49,119 nt of DNA from Halocafeteria seosinensis. Lineage: Eukaryota > Sar > Bigyra > Bicosoecida. Position numbers and translations under genes: made by a program. Below the pieces are notes generated by a model. It worked only from the letters and a program-made list of their open reading frames with translations, searched no databases and was not told the DNA's origin. The DNA is taken from NCBI GenBank assembly GCA_001687465.1, contig LVLI01000240.1, positions 1 through 49,119 of the forward strand, given 5' to 3'. Shown in pieces: positions 21,917-34,419 of this stretch (position 1 is the first letter of the stretch; each line of letters starts with the position of its first letter).

Positions 21917-22783
21917 TCTGCATGCCAAACTCCTCGCGAGATACTGAAACTAACTACCACCCTATTATAAATACTGACAATCCATGACTACTAGAAACTA
22001 GTAGCGAGCTCCGCCCAATTCTTGCGACCGGGTACCAGCTATACAGTACCACTGGTACTACAGAATTCACATCCAAAGAAACAAAACAAAACAGGAAGTT
22101 GACACAGAGATCTTCCTGACTGCTGCATCTAAGCAGCCTGGTGGCAAAAGGAGCATTGCAGAATCAGTTAAAGGCTGAGTAGGTCAGTAAGTTACTGACA
22201 ATAACACTCAGTGACTCAGTGACCGTCAGATGGTGATTGGACAACAACAACTTGCAGAACTTGGGTTGCACTTGCACAGTGTGTATTAACGTTGCTTCTT
22301 CCGGAAGAAATTTGCAGTACATGGTAGTCTACATACCACCACCTAGCATCATCAGCTTCTGAAAGTCCACTGGGAGGCGGCAAGAAGGGAACGCCATGCA
22401 AAGGATCCGCCGTCATGACAGGATAGCAGTGGAACTGGAGAACTACATCCTGTATGAGTCAAATGCCAGTGGAGAGAGAGAGAGAGAGATAGGTGCACGT
22501 AGACCCGCGAAACGGAGGAGAAGCGAGACCAGTAACGGACCTAGGTCCTAGTAGTAAAGGTCCGAAGAGCACAGTTAATGTCGATGTGACAGTGCCAAAC
22601 CCATTCACACGAAACAGGCTAGCCAGGACAGCGGGAAGACCCCGTACCGCGGCAGAATCGGAGAGAATCCCCAGGAAAGCACCAGGCTCTTGCTGGGGAA
22701 CAAGGGAGATGCGGAACTTGCGACAGCTGACGATGCCAACCGTCTGCCACGTTAATGCGCCACAACGTGAAGATGTGATGTTG
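21917..22783. other. Repeat-rich spacer with hairpins
   Basis: No supported gene. There are perfect hairpins at 21988-22004 (7-bp stem CTACTAG, AAA loop) and 22184-22200 (8-bp stem GTCAGTAA, 1-base loop), a 15-base palindrome at 22045-22059 and a short GA run near 22471-22490. A 119-codon plus frame (22493-22852) runs into the dispersed repeat and has no recognised family. Confidence 0.45.
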
Positions 22784-22872
22784 GAGCGGTTCCGGGTAGG
22801 ATTCATCCCCACACGGGTTAGCGTAGCCTGTAGACTACAAATCTTCCGGTAAGAGCAATACTAATACACACC
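22784..22872. repeat. Dispersed repeat family, copy 2
   Basis: The best match to the copy at 18823-18916, with the same block order and orientation. Its right half, 'cttccggtaagagcaata' then 'ctaataca', also matches 34420-34458. Confidence 0.6.
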
Positions 22873-23527
22873 AAAAATTACTTTACTCATGGGTTTCCAT
22901 ACACTTGGGATTCCAAGCTGCGAAACATCTCACTTTCTTGACTTCTCTGACAGAACGTCTGCAGAGTGCATATATATTATGTTGGGTCCCTTTGCCAGAT
23001 ATTTTGCCTTATGGGGCAACCAATGGATAAATACCACGCGCAACGCTGAGTACAGTGTACAGTGTAGTAGACTTGAGTTCCTCACGAAATTCGGTTTGTG
23101 ACCAGTTGCTATTTGCTACTGGATGTTCACCACAAAATACATCGGACGGTTAAATTTGTGTATGTACAACACTGATGCTTCGCGTAATATCATATAGTAC
23201 ATTTATATTGGAATATTCAGTCTGGTGCTTCAGTTCAAGTTGTAGTGTACAACCCTAATTGACCCACGCAAGTTGTGACGCAACGTACATTATTTTGTCT
23301 TACTCTACCGCGTCGAAGCGTATGTTTGATTGAATGACGAACTATTCGCCGAATCGTACGACACACAGTAGCTCGATGTCAGTATAATGCCTTCTGTAAA
23401 TAGCGAAAGGTGTGCATGCACACTTTGATGGCAGAAAAACACGGACGACGTTAAGCGACTGAGGCCAACGTGCAATATAACAGGCCCACAGGAGGCTTCG
23501 TTCCTGTTATCAGGTACTCTCCCCATC
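22873..23527. other. Spacer upstream of the IQ/WW gene
   Basis: No gene is supported and the sequence is locally AT-rich at 23150-23230. The promoter of the IQ/WW gene must lie here, but no element is recognisable. Confidence 0.45.
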
Positions 23528-26500
23528 ATGAAGTCTGGAAGACGCTCAGCAAGGAGCTCGAGGAGCTCTCATTCGAGGGCTTCGCGTAGATCCTCTGCAA
23601 CGACAAGGTCTGCAATGAGTAGGCCTTTGCCTCTCCTAGAATACAAGAAATGGGCAGTCAGTCAAGCTGTGGATCCCCCAAAAGTGAAACGATACGGATT
23701 GTGGAGTGATGTCATTTCTAGAGAGCGTTTTACCGCCTCCCGCGATGAGCGCTCTGGGACTTTAAAGACTGTAATAAAGAAGGCTACCCCAGACCCGTTC
23801 GGAAGCCCTCCACCTACCGTGAAGAGGAGACGACGCGGGTATACTCGGTCGAAGTTTCGATACTCACAGACTCCTGATTTTTCTGAAGTGCCTCTCTATG
23901 ATACATTTGAAGAGCAGAGGCAGAAAGTGCAACAGGGCGAGGCGATATACTGCATGTATAGGGATACGAACAAGATGCCCCTGAGGGCTACCCGCCAATG
24001 CTTGGACTGTGCATTGATGGATCAGAAAAAGGGTGGATACTATTGTGAGGAAGAATTCCATCGGGCGCATCCTTGGTACAGAAAGACCCACGAATGGGTC
24101 TATGTCATCCAAAGACCCGGAACACCACCACCAACTAAGCTAACGAAAGCCGAAAAAATGAAAATGGCTGCAGAGGACTTGCTGAAAGAGATTGGAGAAA
24201 CCAAGGAAGAATTCCGCAGAGGTGCAACCGAATCAGTACGTGTGTTGCTCCTGCAATTTGAATCCCAGTATAGCTTGCGACATTCTTCTTCGATCACTTT
24301 CGAAGCAGAGCAAACAGGAAACTATCCGGGCAGCAGAAAGCTGTGATATGTTACTAGAGCGCATGCTGTATGTGCAGACTTACATGTTCATAATATCAAG
24401 TGCTCACATTAAATTCCAATTAGTTTTCTTGTGGCGCAGCGGCCTAGTAAGTCTCGTTAGGAATGACACCAGAAGAAAACATACGTTTGCGGCGAGGGCT
24501 ATCCAGGTAGGTTTTTCTTCCATCGTTGACGCATGTTGCCATTAATGGATAGTTGATATTTGAGTTCCCAGAGGATGTTCCACACTCACCGTTCTTGGAA
24601 AAGACTGAAAACAATGTTTCGAATGAGGTATCAACAGGCTATTGACGAGGATACCAACCTTCCTTTTTACATTGACAGATACACCGATAAGGTTCGTCCA
24701 TAGGACAATCATCGTGACCTCGTTACTGCATTATTTCGAGCAACGTCTGCAGACCTTGATCCATAAACCGACACTCCTAGGAGTAGATGTTCCCTTGGAT
24801 TATTTCCCCTCTGTACGTAGATAGCCAGGGTACCATCTTGCCTCATTGCCACCTGTAAGCATTTGAAATCCTGCAGGTCACATATATGGAACTCAGCGAA
24901 AACGAGGCAGCTCATAAGATACAGGGGATGATTAGGACTGCTAACGCAAAGACACATCTCCGGAATGCGTGTCGGAGCATTTACAGAATCATTCGTGACA
25001 AGTCTTCGGGGAAGAAGTACTATTTCAACAAGCGTAAGCTCCATTATGTGTGCACTACTCCAGAAGAAGGAACTATAGGCAACTCTTGCGGACGTGTATT
25101 ATACAGTCACTGGTGAAACTACTGCTAAGAGACCTATACTACTTGGTCCTGAGAAGAAAACGAAACGACGGATTGTGAAAGCTAAAGAGTCCTTAGGAAT
25201 ATCTTCGCTCTCTTCGAATACCGCTTTCAACCTTGAGCGTTCCCAGATTCAGTCGATCGGAACAGATGAGGTCAGCAGCTCGGTTTCAATCCATTTGAGC
25301 TACCGTTTGTGTATGTATATTTAAGATATGCTCTCTGCAGGCAATTATAACTTTGCAAAGATTTGCTCGGAGGGTCATAGCCAGGGGCCGTGTACTGCGC
25401 CTACTTCCTGAGGTTTACGAAAAAATATTCGATCCTGATTCAGGGGAATATTTCTACCACAATAAGTATGTAGTAACGCGTAGCACTGGCTTCTCCATCG
25501 ACTTTATTATACCCCTAACTGCGCAGAAATATGGGAATCTCGACATGGGAGAAGCCTTTCATCTTTGGTAACGCGGATATCAAAGCACTGGACGAAATGA
25601 TGGAGCCTTCTGAGGCCTATGAAGTGGAGAAAAGGCAACCGATTAAACAGGCTCATCAAATGGATTACGACGAAGCAGCCACAATGATACAAACGATGTG
25701 GAGATCACTAAAGTCACGGGAGATCTTCGCTAATTTAGTCCGACAAGTGTGGAGTCATGTATGCTTTTTTACCGTTGAGTCGTGAGATTGCTGCTGTAAC
25801 TCACCATCTTTCACATGAACCGCACAGCATTTTGATCAAAGCTACGGAATGCATTACTTCGTCAACAACAATACTGGCGAGTCGACATGGGAAGCTCCCT
25901 ACATCATACAAGTGTACTTGGGAACCGATGAAGAAGACTCTGCCCAATTTGGTGACTATAAGTCGGCAAGGTTGGGTAATAGACACATTAGCCCCGTGGA
26001 GGCAGCAGCTATGATCCAAACTGCGTTTAGACGATACATAGCGGCTGTTCACGCTTTTGAATTCGCGCAAAGGGTATGTATTCTGAGACCTTACAATTCG
26101 AGCTTGCATTGTCCTCAATTCTGTACTACAGGTTTACGAAAAAGTATGGGACGAAGAAAAGCGGAAATTTTACTACTACAATCTTAAGACTCAAAAGTAC
26201 TTATGGACAAAGCCTCTGATTTTAGGCAAGGGCGACCTCTCAGAAACACCGGTTTCGCATGCAAAGTCGCTTAAGTATAAGGCCTTGAACAAAAGACCTC
26301 CCAGATTTGGCCGAGCGAAGGAGGACCTCAGCACATTGGAAGGGGTAACAAAAATTCAAGCATTTTACCGATACATTCGCGATCGTCAAGTTGCGAGACA
26401 GTATTACCTATCGATCTTTGAGAAGGTATGTTGCTTAAGTAAAACGTGCTCGGGCGAATAAGTATCGAGGAGAAAACATATTGCAGGTGTGGGACGAGGA

Positions 26501-28493
26501 ACATCAAATGCCCTTTTTCTTTAACCGACTGTCTTTAACCGCAACATGGTCGCCACCAAGGATCATCACTAACCTACCCATAAAGTTACTAGACTATCAG
26601 GAAAGCAAAGCGGCTTCATACGGGATCCGTCCTCTGGAAGAGCCAGGATCGGTGGACTTAGTCGCAAACAGACATGAAGAAGTTTCAGCCTATTCCACCA
26701 TTTCAATGGTCCCGGAAGAACCTAAGGAGGTTATTGAAGCCCAAAATACCCTTTCCGACGTGACGAAAAATGCGAAATCTGATAGAGACGCCAGCCTAAA
26801 GTACAAACTTGCTGCTGACTCGCTTGCATCGGTTGTGTCTCCTTGGGCAAGGACCAAAGCCGGAGAGGGAATACTGGACAGTCGTGCGCCTGATCGCAGT
26901 GCCAACAGCGCTATCCGGGGAAAGAAAGGGAAAAAGCACCCAGACTACGCGGCAACACGCATTCAATCATTTTGGAGAAGAATATTGGCCATTCAGGAAA
27001 CACGAACCCTGTTGTCAGACACCTACAAATGCTGTTTCGACACGATGCTGCAGCAGTACTATTACGCGAACATATACACTGGCGATACATCGTGGAATGA
27101 GCCGCGAATAGTCAGCCGCTTATTTTGTACCGTTTGCCCGAAGGAGAGCGGATCCACGGAGCTTTTGAATCATGAGGATGCATCAAAGCCGATAGGGACC
27201 TCGTTCCATGCCATTCGCCCAGTAACAATTGCTGGATTCACAGCGCTCAGCAGGAATACTGGTCATGAAGACACACACCATATCCCACAAACCTACTCTG
27301 AGAGCATCCTGGAAGGGGATTTGTCTGGAAGGGATAGACAGATTTGCAAGCATCTTGGAATAAATTTAGGCCGTGTAATCACGCTACAATCCTTGAAAAC
27401 CGAGCCATCTGCAGATTTCAAGGCTCGGATCAGCAAACAGTTTCTCAGGAGTTTAGTAGCGGAGCAGCCGGAGGCACTATCAAACATTGACATCGAGAAG
27501 TTTTGGAGAGAAAAGAGGCTAAACTGCTGGCTGGCTTTGGAGCGTTACGTGAAAAAGAGTATCATTGACGCGAAGCGAACAGCGATAGAATCCTTTTTAG
27601 CCGAGCACCAGAGTACCCTGGACTCTGTCATCAGGGGGATGCGGAGAGTTTCAAACGAGTTAAATTTTCCGCAATTGTATGAGCAGTATATTCTGGAAAT
27701 GGAGAGAAGAAGATTCGAGAGACAAACAAGCCGAGTAGATGGCACAGAGCTTTGCGAAGTAAGTAGAATACTTCGGCAATCCAGGGACGGAACACTTCCG
27801 ACAAGCAGCTTACCTGGTTACGGACAGACGCACACACAACAGTCGGTAGAGTTGCCTTCCCCGCCCCTTCCAGCTTTGAAGGAGGCTCGTAGGGAATTTC
27901 TCAGTAACCTGACAGAGTATATAACTCCTTCTGTCAGGCCCATTACGGCGGACTCCGCAGCAGTGAAGACACGCGAGACCTCCTTCCGAAAAAAACGGAA
28001 TAGTGTGGTGACTGTTCACCGAGGAAAGTTGTTCGGCACGGTGGCGTCATCTTCCAGGGCAATGAGAAGAGATCCAAGTAAGAGTACTCCGCGTCCGGGG
28101 CGAAAGCGGCCACCCTCAGTAGACAACACAGCGGTGGAGGCGACTAAGCTAGCCGCTTTGTGGCGTGGGTATCGAACACGGAAGACAACTAAAAGAATAG
28201 CGCAGCAAAAATACGTGAAAGTTTTCGATCCAACTTTGTCAAAAGTTTTCTACTACAACGAAGAGACAGGACACAGCTCGTGGTACAAGCCTATCATTCT
28301 TCATGACACTGATGTGCGGATGACTCCTCGAAGCCAGATCCCAGAGTCCACGCTGACTCCAACTGGTAGAGCCGCTTCGACTCGCACCGAGTATGAGAAA
28401 GGTGCCAACGCCGCGGTGGCTGCAATAAAAATACAGAGATTGGGAAGGCAGTTCTTAAGAAAGCAGCATGACCGGTACGAAAAGGGAGAGTAA
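23528..28493 (+). CDS. IQ/WW array protein, 12 exons
   Basis: Exons: 23528-24235, 24309-24367, 24440-24506, 24572-24691, 24753-24812, 24877-25033, 25107-25270, 25341-25465, 25527-25758, 25828-26073, 26132-26425, 26487-28493, with consistent phases and about 1,412 residues. A Ser/Arg-rich start is followed by a Cys/His cluster (Cys142, 158, 161 and 173; His178, 181 and 188) that looks like a small zinc-binding fold. After it, IQ helices alternate with WW-like units: about nine IQ motifs (for example 'AAAMIQTAFRRYIAA', 'AATRIQSFWRRI') and about eight WW-like units (for example 'YFVNNNTGESTWEAP', 'FYYNEETGHSSWYKP'). IQ motifs usually bind calmodulin or centrin-type EF-hand proteins and WW domains bind proline-rich peptides, so a cytoskeletal, basal-body or flagellar scaffold is plausible. 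The gene converges on ERO1 with 38 bases between stops. Confidence 0.85.
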
Positions 28494-28531
28494 ACAATAA
28501 CAAGTGCTGTCCTATTTAGTGTTAGGATTGT

Positions 28532-30655
28532 TCATTCTGTTTTCAATTTGCTTCTTGATCGCCACATCAGCAGCTTCCAAAGCATAATACTGGCAGCTGA
28601 AACCACGAAGTTAATAGACACTCCTACGGTTGCTAGCTTGAGTCCGAACAGCACTTCCCTTTGGCGGAACCAAACCTCGGCAGAAAGACTCAAACTTAAT
28701 CTGTGAAGAGTGTTGATTAATGCAACAATCTCATTGTGTTCCAATTCTACGGAAGATAAATCTTCTGAAAACATGAGTCTTAAGGCTGTACCAAGGCCTA
28801 AGAACTGTAGCTTTCCCCAGAGTCTGCATTTTTCGCATCCTGTATAGCATTGTAAGCAGAGTAACGCGGGGGGTGAGACAGATGATCGGCAGAATGAAGC
28901 AACGAACGTACCTACGCAATCCATGATCAATGAGATGTTGCGGAACTTTGTTTGGAATTGCTTTTTCAGGTTCTGTTTGAATGCCAGTTCTTCTTTCAGT
29001 TTGCGTTGAACTTTTTCAATATCCTCTTGGCTCCCTAGAAGCTCGGGTGTCGCGGCCATAAAATCCGCAGACTTAATTTTAAACATGCTCTGCTCATCGA
29101 ACCCCTTCGCAATCAATGGCTCATCGATTTCTAACAATGAGTTCATTTGATCTCTAGTTTTTCTGTCGTCATCTTCGTTCCCGGAGGTTAGGTTCTGTCG
29201 CAAGAGAGGATCCGCGCGGACTAATGCTCGCACAAGGAAAAGATAGGCGAAGTACAGGTTTCGTATCCTCTGCGGGTGGTTCCCGACTCGTGCTGCAAGC
29301 GATAAAATATTTCTTTCACGAGATCATATTTAACATCGTTTTTGTACTTGTCTCTTACCTTTCCACATTTCTAAACTTGGTTTGCCGTCGTTTACTGTCA
29401 GTGCAATGTGAGAGTTTATACTGGTTTGCAGACCACTAAGCAGCCGGAAAAAAACTCTTTCCTCAAAACATAAGTCCTTAGTGTGCCCCGCAAAACAATT
29501 TTCATCGTAGATTGATTGCCAAAGTCTCCTAGCATTAGGTCCGTCGTATCTGCACAGCGGAAAGGACATAATCTTGCATGCCGTGTTGATTGTGGAATTG
29601 CGGACGGTTACGTACCCGGTGTACCCTTCAGGATTGACATGAAGGTCAACATATCTCATGTCGGGTGATCCGTCATCTTGTACAATCCACAGATCCAACG
29701 CATTCTGCAATTTGCATAGCAAGTCCCAGTCGCGCAAGTAAGAAGCTGGAGCGCACCATGAAACTGCAACCTACCTGATTCTTCGCCACTTCCCAATGAG
29801 CAAAATCTCTACCTACTTGCTTCTGACTGGACTTTATTTTGGCTAAATGTTCCTCGTACGGACTCAGGTAGTCGTCAGGGCAGGATGCTAAAGATGATTT
29901 CTGATCTGCAACTCGTTGATACCGTATTGGAATTTATCCAGGATAGATAACACGGCAAAAAATTCTCAACCCTCACTTTGCTCAATCTCCCCGCGCCAAG
30001 CTCGAGGAATATCATCAGGAGCACATACACACACCGAGCAGTCAATCTGTAACACCTCAGTTCTCTGGGATCAATTTGCAACAGCCAACTTCCCAGCGCA
30101 AGAACTTACTTTGGCACACTGACCATCATCCGGCCAGAAGGGGCACGATTTCCACAGATCCACCTTAAAGAAGCGAAAATACACTCTGCAGACGAGACAG
30201 CCCAACGCATGCATACACGATATGCCAAGCATGCATACATTTCCCCGTACCTCTGCGTTAATTCATTCAATGTGGGCAGGAAGTGCTCCTTGTTCATCTT
30301 CTGCACCGTGTCTGCATCGCAGCAGCAGTCTCCGATTTTGCCGTCTCGCATGAGGGACTTATCCTGAGACGCACATGCACATAGACATGGACATGAATGA
30401 AGGAATGTGCTTGTAATGATGCGTTGACAGACGTACATCCGGGACCAATACGGACGCCAGGCGCTCCAGTCCTTTATCTAGGCATTCATGAGCGTATCCG
30501 GCACGATTCACTGAATCTCTGTTAAGCTTTGTATCGTAGTGATGGGACCGAATACGCAACGTATCGGCTATGTAATGGGTAAACCCTGAAGAAGCGCCTA
30601 CTTGCACTTGAACGCACGACACCACAAGAAGCAAGATGACGCCACGGGAGACCAT
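28532..30655 (-). CDS. ERO1: ERO1, endoplasmic reticulum thiol oxidase, 9 exons
   Basis: FAD enzyme that reoxidises protein disulfide isomerase in the ER. Exons in transcript order: 30655-30437, 30363-30251, 30185-30110, 30046-29971, 29905-29775, 29704-29616, 29549-29359, 29292-28912, 28839-28532, giving about 527 residues. An N-terminal signal peptide is followed by the Cys cluster 'GDCCCDADTV', the 'VDLWKSCPFW' block, outer-site cysteines 'DCSVCVC', 'VDLHVNPEGYTGY', 'NARRLWQSIYDENCF' and 'ERVFFRLLSGLQTSI'. The inner active-site CxxC is 'CEKC' at about residues 427-430, followed by 'CRLWGKLQ'. For exon 4 the acceptor before ATTGAC is preferred over one 18 bases upstream because it restores family spacing. 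A hydrophobic segment close to the C-terminus suggests membrane anchoring. Confidence 0.94.
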
Positions 30656-31321
30656 TCTCCTTAATTTCTAACAAATACGCAATGAAAAAAAACTGCAATA
30701 TGTCAACAAACCCTATCGTAGTGAATGATTGTGGTTATGTGCTCTGAGTCGTAATACGGCATCTGGAACTTCACTTCCACACTTGCGACGTTGGCCACGT
30801 GGCGGCCAACGCTATTCATGGCCCATAGAATTTCATCATTATCGGCGTACACTCATTCGTATACTTGCAGGACAGTGTCGTACTTTAGGTATCTGGGGGA
30901 TGCAGAGATGCTGGAGCAAAACAAAAGTCATCGCGGTGGTAATTGTACAAGTGTTCTCTTGGAATTCAAATGGCAACGTACAAGTATATTGTACAAGTAC
31001 GCCATTTTCTACTAAGGCTTCGAGACGCGACAAATGCTGTCTGTGTAGACGTGAAACTGTGGCTGTTATCCTAGCATCTCGGTATGATAGTTGGCACGAT
31101 TACAGACTCAGACATGGGCCCGAGGATCATTTCGGGTGGTCATTCAACAAAGAAGAAGCAACCGGCGGATATTTCCGACTACTAGAGCAACTGTGTAGGT
31201 GCATTCGTACGCACTGTGGTAGTGGACCCACTGTTGGCCTTAAATTAAATGTACATTGCTTCATGTACCATAGTCTGCAATTGCTCTTGGCTCCTTGGAG
31301 GGAGTGTTGCACTTGAGTTAA
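30656..31321. other. Spacer between ERO1 and MIF
   Basis: A 195-codon plus-strand frame (30729-31316) is present, but its composition is erratic (many Trp, Cys and Arg), no family is recognised and no splice signals frame it. It is more likely chance than a gene. The ERO1 promoter lies at the left end. Confidence 0.4.
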
Positions 31322-31749
31322 TTAGAGTCTGGAGAATATCTTTCCACGGAAGCCCACATTATCAGGTGGCATATCGACGAACTCCATGTAGTAGTTTCCA
31401 GAGTCGACACCAAAATGCTTGTTTAAAATGTCGGCCAATCCTTCTGAGAGCTTGGAGTTGTTCTGCAGGATAAGGCAAACCCACACGAGTTCATTTAGTG
31501 CATGCTTGTCGTCATTGTCGTCTCTAATAAACTCACATCAGGATTCACTGCCCCAATGGACTTGAAAACTGCATGGGCACATTTTGTAGACATGTTCCCA
31601 GACCAGGCCATCTGGCATCCAGTATCCAGGCGAACGGTGACGAAATCTGCAGGTTTACCCGTCACATTCGAGACAAGGTCCGTGCATTCCTTGATGACGG
31701 TTTCCACATTATCCGTCTTCGAGTTGGTCGCCACTTGTAACAGGGGCAT
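31322..31749 (-). CDS. MIF: MIF-like tautomerase, 2 exons
   Basis: Macrophage migration inhibitory factor / phenylpyruvate tautomerase family, 117 residues, the usual length. Exons in transcript order: 31749-31537 and 31462-31322, with a 74-base intron. It begins 'MPLLQVATN', so the catalytic amino-terminal proline follows the initiator Met. The family's 'TGKP' and 'SIG' motifs are present at about residues 30-33 and 64-66. The second exon contributes the helix 'SKLSEGLADIL' and a C-terminal '…NVGFRGKIFSRL', the expected place of the last strand. In protists these proteins are cytosolic tautomerases or secreted mimics of host cytokine; no signal peptide is visible. A fragment of the same gene lies at 18591-18639. 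Confidence 0.9.
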
Positions 31750-32270
31750 CTTTACGAAGGTAGTCGGTCTTGATACAACTCACAGTGAGTAAGCTAAGCT
31801 TCAAGCACCACAATGTGTTCGTGTATTTTCCTCTCAGTTTCTAAGCTGCGCGGCTCAAACGGGGTCCTTAAAGACTTCCTTTTCCTTGCACCAATTCAAT
31901 TCAGTCGTTTTGCAACTATTTACGGGTATCTACTCCGGGAACACTTGTAGAACACCGAGGACGGTCCGGGATTGTGTTGTGAAGCTCACGAAGTTGGACG
32001 TTCGAGTGAACTTCGTGGAAGGAACAGCAGGAACTCTGGCGGGGTTACGGAGCTTCAACGTGACAAACTCCTAGAACCCATCAGAAAGTGTTCTGCTACT
32101 CGTATAGGCGTTGTATGACTAAGTGTGTGGTGTTTGTATTGTGTAATTACGCCATAAAGTACCCGAAAAAGCGTGGCGCGACCTCCAGACCTCGGACACT
32201 GCTGATCCTGGGATTGCTGTCTTCTCCATAAGCCGAAAGAGCATACGATACGAACCTTTTGGAACTCGGT
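31750..32270. other. Divergent promoter region MIF / BPI-like gene
   Basis: MIF (minus) and the BPI/LBP gene (plus) are divergent and share this 520-base spacer. Only a 62-codon frame at 31886-32074 is open and it has no recognised family. No clear core promoter motif is seen. Confidence 0.45.
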
Positions 32271-34175
32271 ATGCGATTGACACTATGTGCCATCCATATT
32301 GCACTCGCGTGTGTGTTTTTGATGGCCCAAAACGCGAATGCTGAAGCAGCTTCACTTTATCCCGCCCGACTCCGTAGAGGACATTCCCGAACTCAGCCAT
32401 CCGCCGCCGAAAGCCAGGAGACGGTCGGTATTAACGATGAGGTAGGCCTTCATTAGATGGCGTGGCAGATTTAGTGCAGTCGAATCATACCGACATTGGC
32501 ACTTTTTTCGCAGGTGACCGCGTTTCGAACAGCGCTGACGCAAGGTGGCTTCGACTGGATCACTGACACGGCGGTGAAAGCCATTGACAAGTATTTCACG
32601 ACGATTTCTATTCCAGAGCTGACATTTGAAAAACTGAAAATCAAAGGAAAAGTATACAACATAAAATGTAGCAAAATTTCCGTTAGAAACATTGACATGA
32701 AGGTGCAAGACAAACTGCACGGAACGGTCTCCGGCTTCCAGGTAAGCTGATACTGAAAGTTGGAGCTTCTAGGGTCTACATTCGTATCTCAACTATGATG
32801 ATAGCAGTTTCACTGCGATGCCAGATGGGAGTTGAAGCTCGCGATTTGGCCTCACCCCCACAAGCATGGATCTGCTGAGGCCTCTACTTCTGGTGCGGGC
32901 GCCAACCTTGTAGTTGGAGTAACTCATGACAACAACGGCCATGCAAAAGCTAATCCGGATACCATAGATGTTAGCTTAGGTGACCTACATGTACATATAC
33001 ACGGCGGTGTTATCGGAGGCATCTTGGATTTCTTCAAGAATATATTCAAGCACTGGATCGAGAAACACATCCGCGAGGCCGTAAATAAGGGTCTTAAAAC
33101 TGCCATTGGCGACAGAGTTAATCACGCACTGCAAAGAATCCCAGTGGTGGTTAACCCTATAAGTTCTCCTCCGTACAACGTTTCAACTGTCAAGATGGGG
33201 ATAACGTCAGTACCGCACGTTACGTCGAAATATATCGGGGCTGGACTGCAAGGGTACTTCGTGGATTCTGAGAATCCAACGAAACTGCCGCCGTTCAAAC
33301 ATCCTTCCTTGTAAGTACATAATGTTCATATTGATAACTCGCATGACCGTTTCACTCTACTGCTGCTCAGACCAAACTACGAGGAATCCACGGCAGAACA
33401 GGCATACCTTCAGTTGTTGATTTCCGGATACACCGTGGAGAGCTTCTTCTGGGTGTTCCAGTCCGAAGGCCTACTTCAGAAGACTATCGGGCCCAGTAAC
33501 GTCCCTCCCAGTTTCCCCTTGAAACTGAATACCCAAGATCCTGTGTGGGATGCAGTTGCTCCAAAGATGCCTTCAGTATATCCCAAAGATGATGTCCATA
33601 TTGTCTTCGAGATCCAGCCGGGAACAAAAGTCCAATCGTCAAAGAATGACAACTCTTTCTCCGTCAACATGCCTATCGCCATGGATATACAAGCAATAAC
33701 TCGCACTGGTGCAAAAAGTGCTTTTATCCTCGGGTGTCCAATGAAGTCTGCTTTGAAGGTCTCAGTGGAAGAGAGGAAAAATACTACAACGAAGCAAACA
33801 TCTCAAGTCATCGCAGGCAATATGGAATATTTGTCGTGTGATTTGAAGCTCGAGAACTCCACCGTCGGTAAGGTCCACTACTCTGCTTTGAAGAAAGGGA
33901 TTGACTTTGCTATCGAATATCTTGTTATGCCTCTCTTGAACAATGTCTTACGGGTAGGATTCCCCATTCCAAGTGGAGACTTTGTAACTCTCAAGAAAAC
34001 GTCCGTAAAATTTGGTGATGACTATGCGGCACTTGGGTCGCAGATATCAGTAAACCTAACAAAGATACTCGGCGACGCACCACCGATGTACATAGACTAT
34101 CTAACCACAGAAGAACTGGCTCGTATAGATGCCGAGTTCCGAGAAGAGAACGACCTCCCCAACACTACGTGGTAA
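32271..34175 (+). CDS. BPI/LBP/PLUNC-type lipid-binding protein, 4 exons
   Basis: Exons: 32271-32441, 32514-32741, 32808-33310, 33371-34175, about 568 residues. ATG at 32271 opens a clear signal peptide (basic start, hydrophobic core, ending near 'QNANA'), so the product enters the secretory pathway. The N-terminal half shows the family pattern: amphipathic helix with 'AVKAIDKYFTTISIPEL', an alternating beta segment with Cys and an Ile-rich run, a Gly/His-rich insert around 'VHIHGGVIGGILDFFK', and later 'ISGYTVESFFWVFQSEGLL'. The C-terminal half has the second barrel-like alternation and ends after 'LTKILGD'. In animals such proteins bind lipopolysaccharide or lipids; in protists the ligand is not known. 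The next gene is co-oriented but 900 bases away. Confidence 0.82.
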
Positions 34176-34216
34176 TCATTGTGTCAAAGAGAATATTTTA
34201 CACCAGCGACTGTCCT

Positions 34217-34329
34217 TATAGCCACATAATTCTATCTTACGCATTGGCCCGTTTCAGCAGTTCAGACAGTTATGAATATAGCCACATACTTCTATCTTAC
34301 GCGCTTGCCCGTTTCAACACCTCAGACAG
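34217..34329. repeat. Tandem duplication, exact 60-base period
   Basis: Units at 34217-34269 and 34277-34329 share 'tatagccacata', 'ttctatcttacgc', 'gcccgtttca' and 'ctcagacag' or 'ttcagacag'. It lies 40 bases after the BPI-like stop, probably in its 3' untranslated region. Confidence 0.65.
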
Positions 34330-34419
34330 ACGAGACCAATTGCAATTAGTTTTCTATTACTGCTATCTGTCGATCTTAACTCTTTCAGTTTCTGAAAAAG
34401 GCGCGCATCTGCCTTAGAC

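Noticed and set aside
27293-28503. Several minus-strand frames within the IQ/WW gene
   Set aside because: They overlap the long last exon, which carries the IQ and WW motifs; none has its own signals.
30729-31316. 195-codon plus-strand frame
   Set aside because: Erratic composition, no recognisable domain and no splice framing; it lies between two convincing minus-strand genes and is probably chance.
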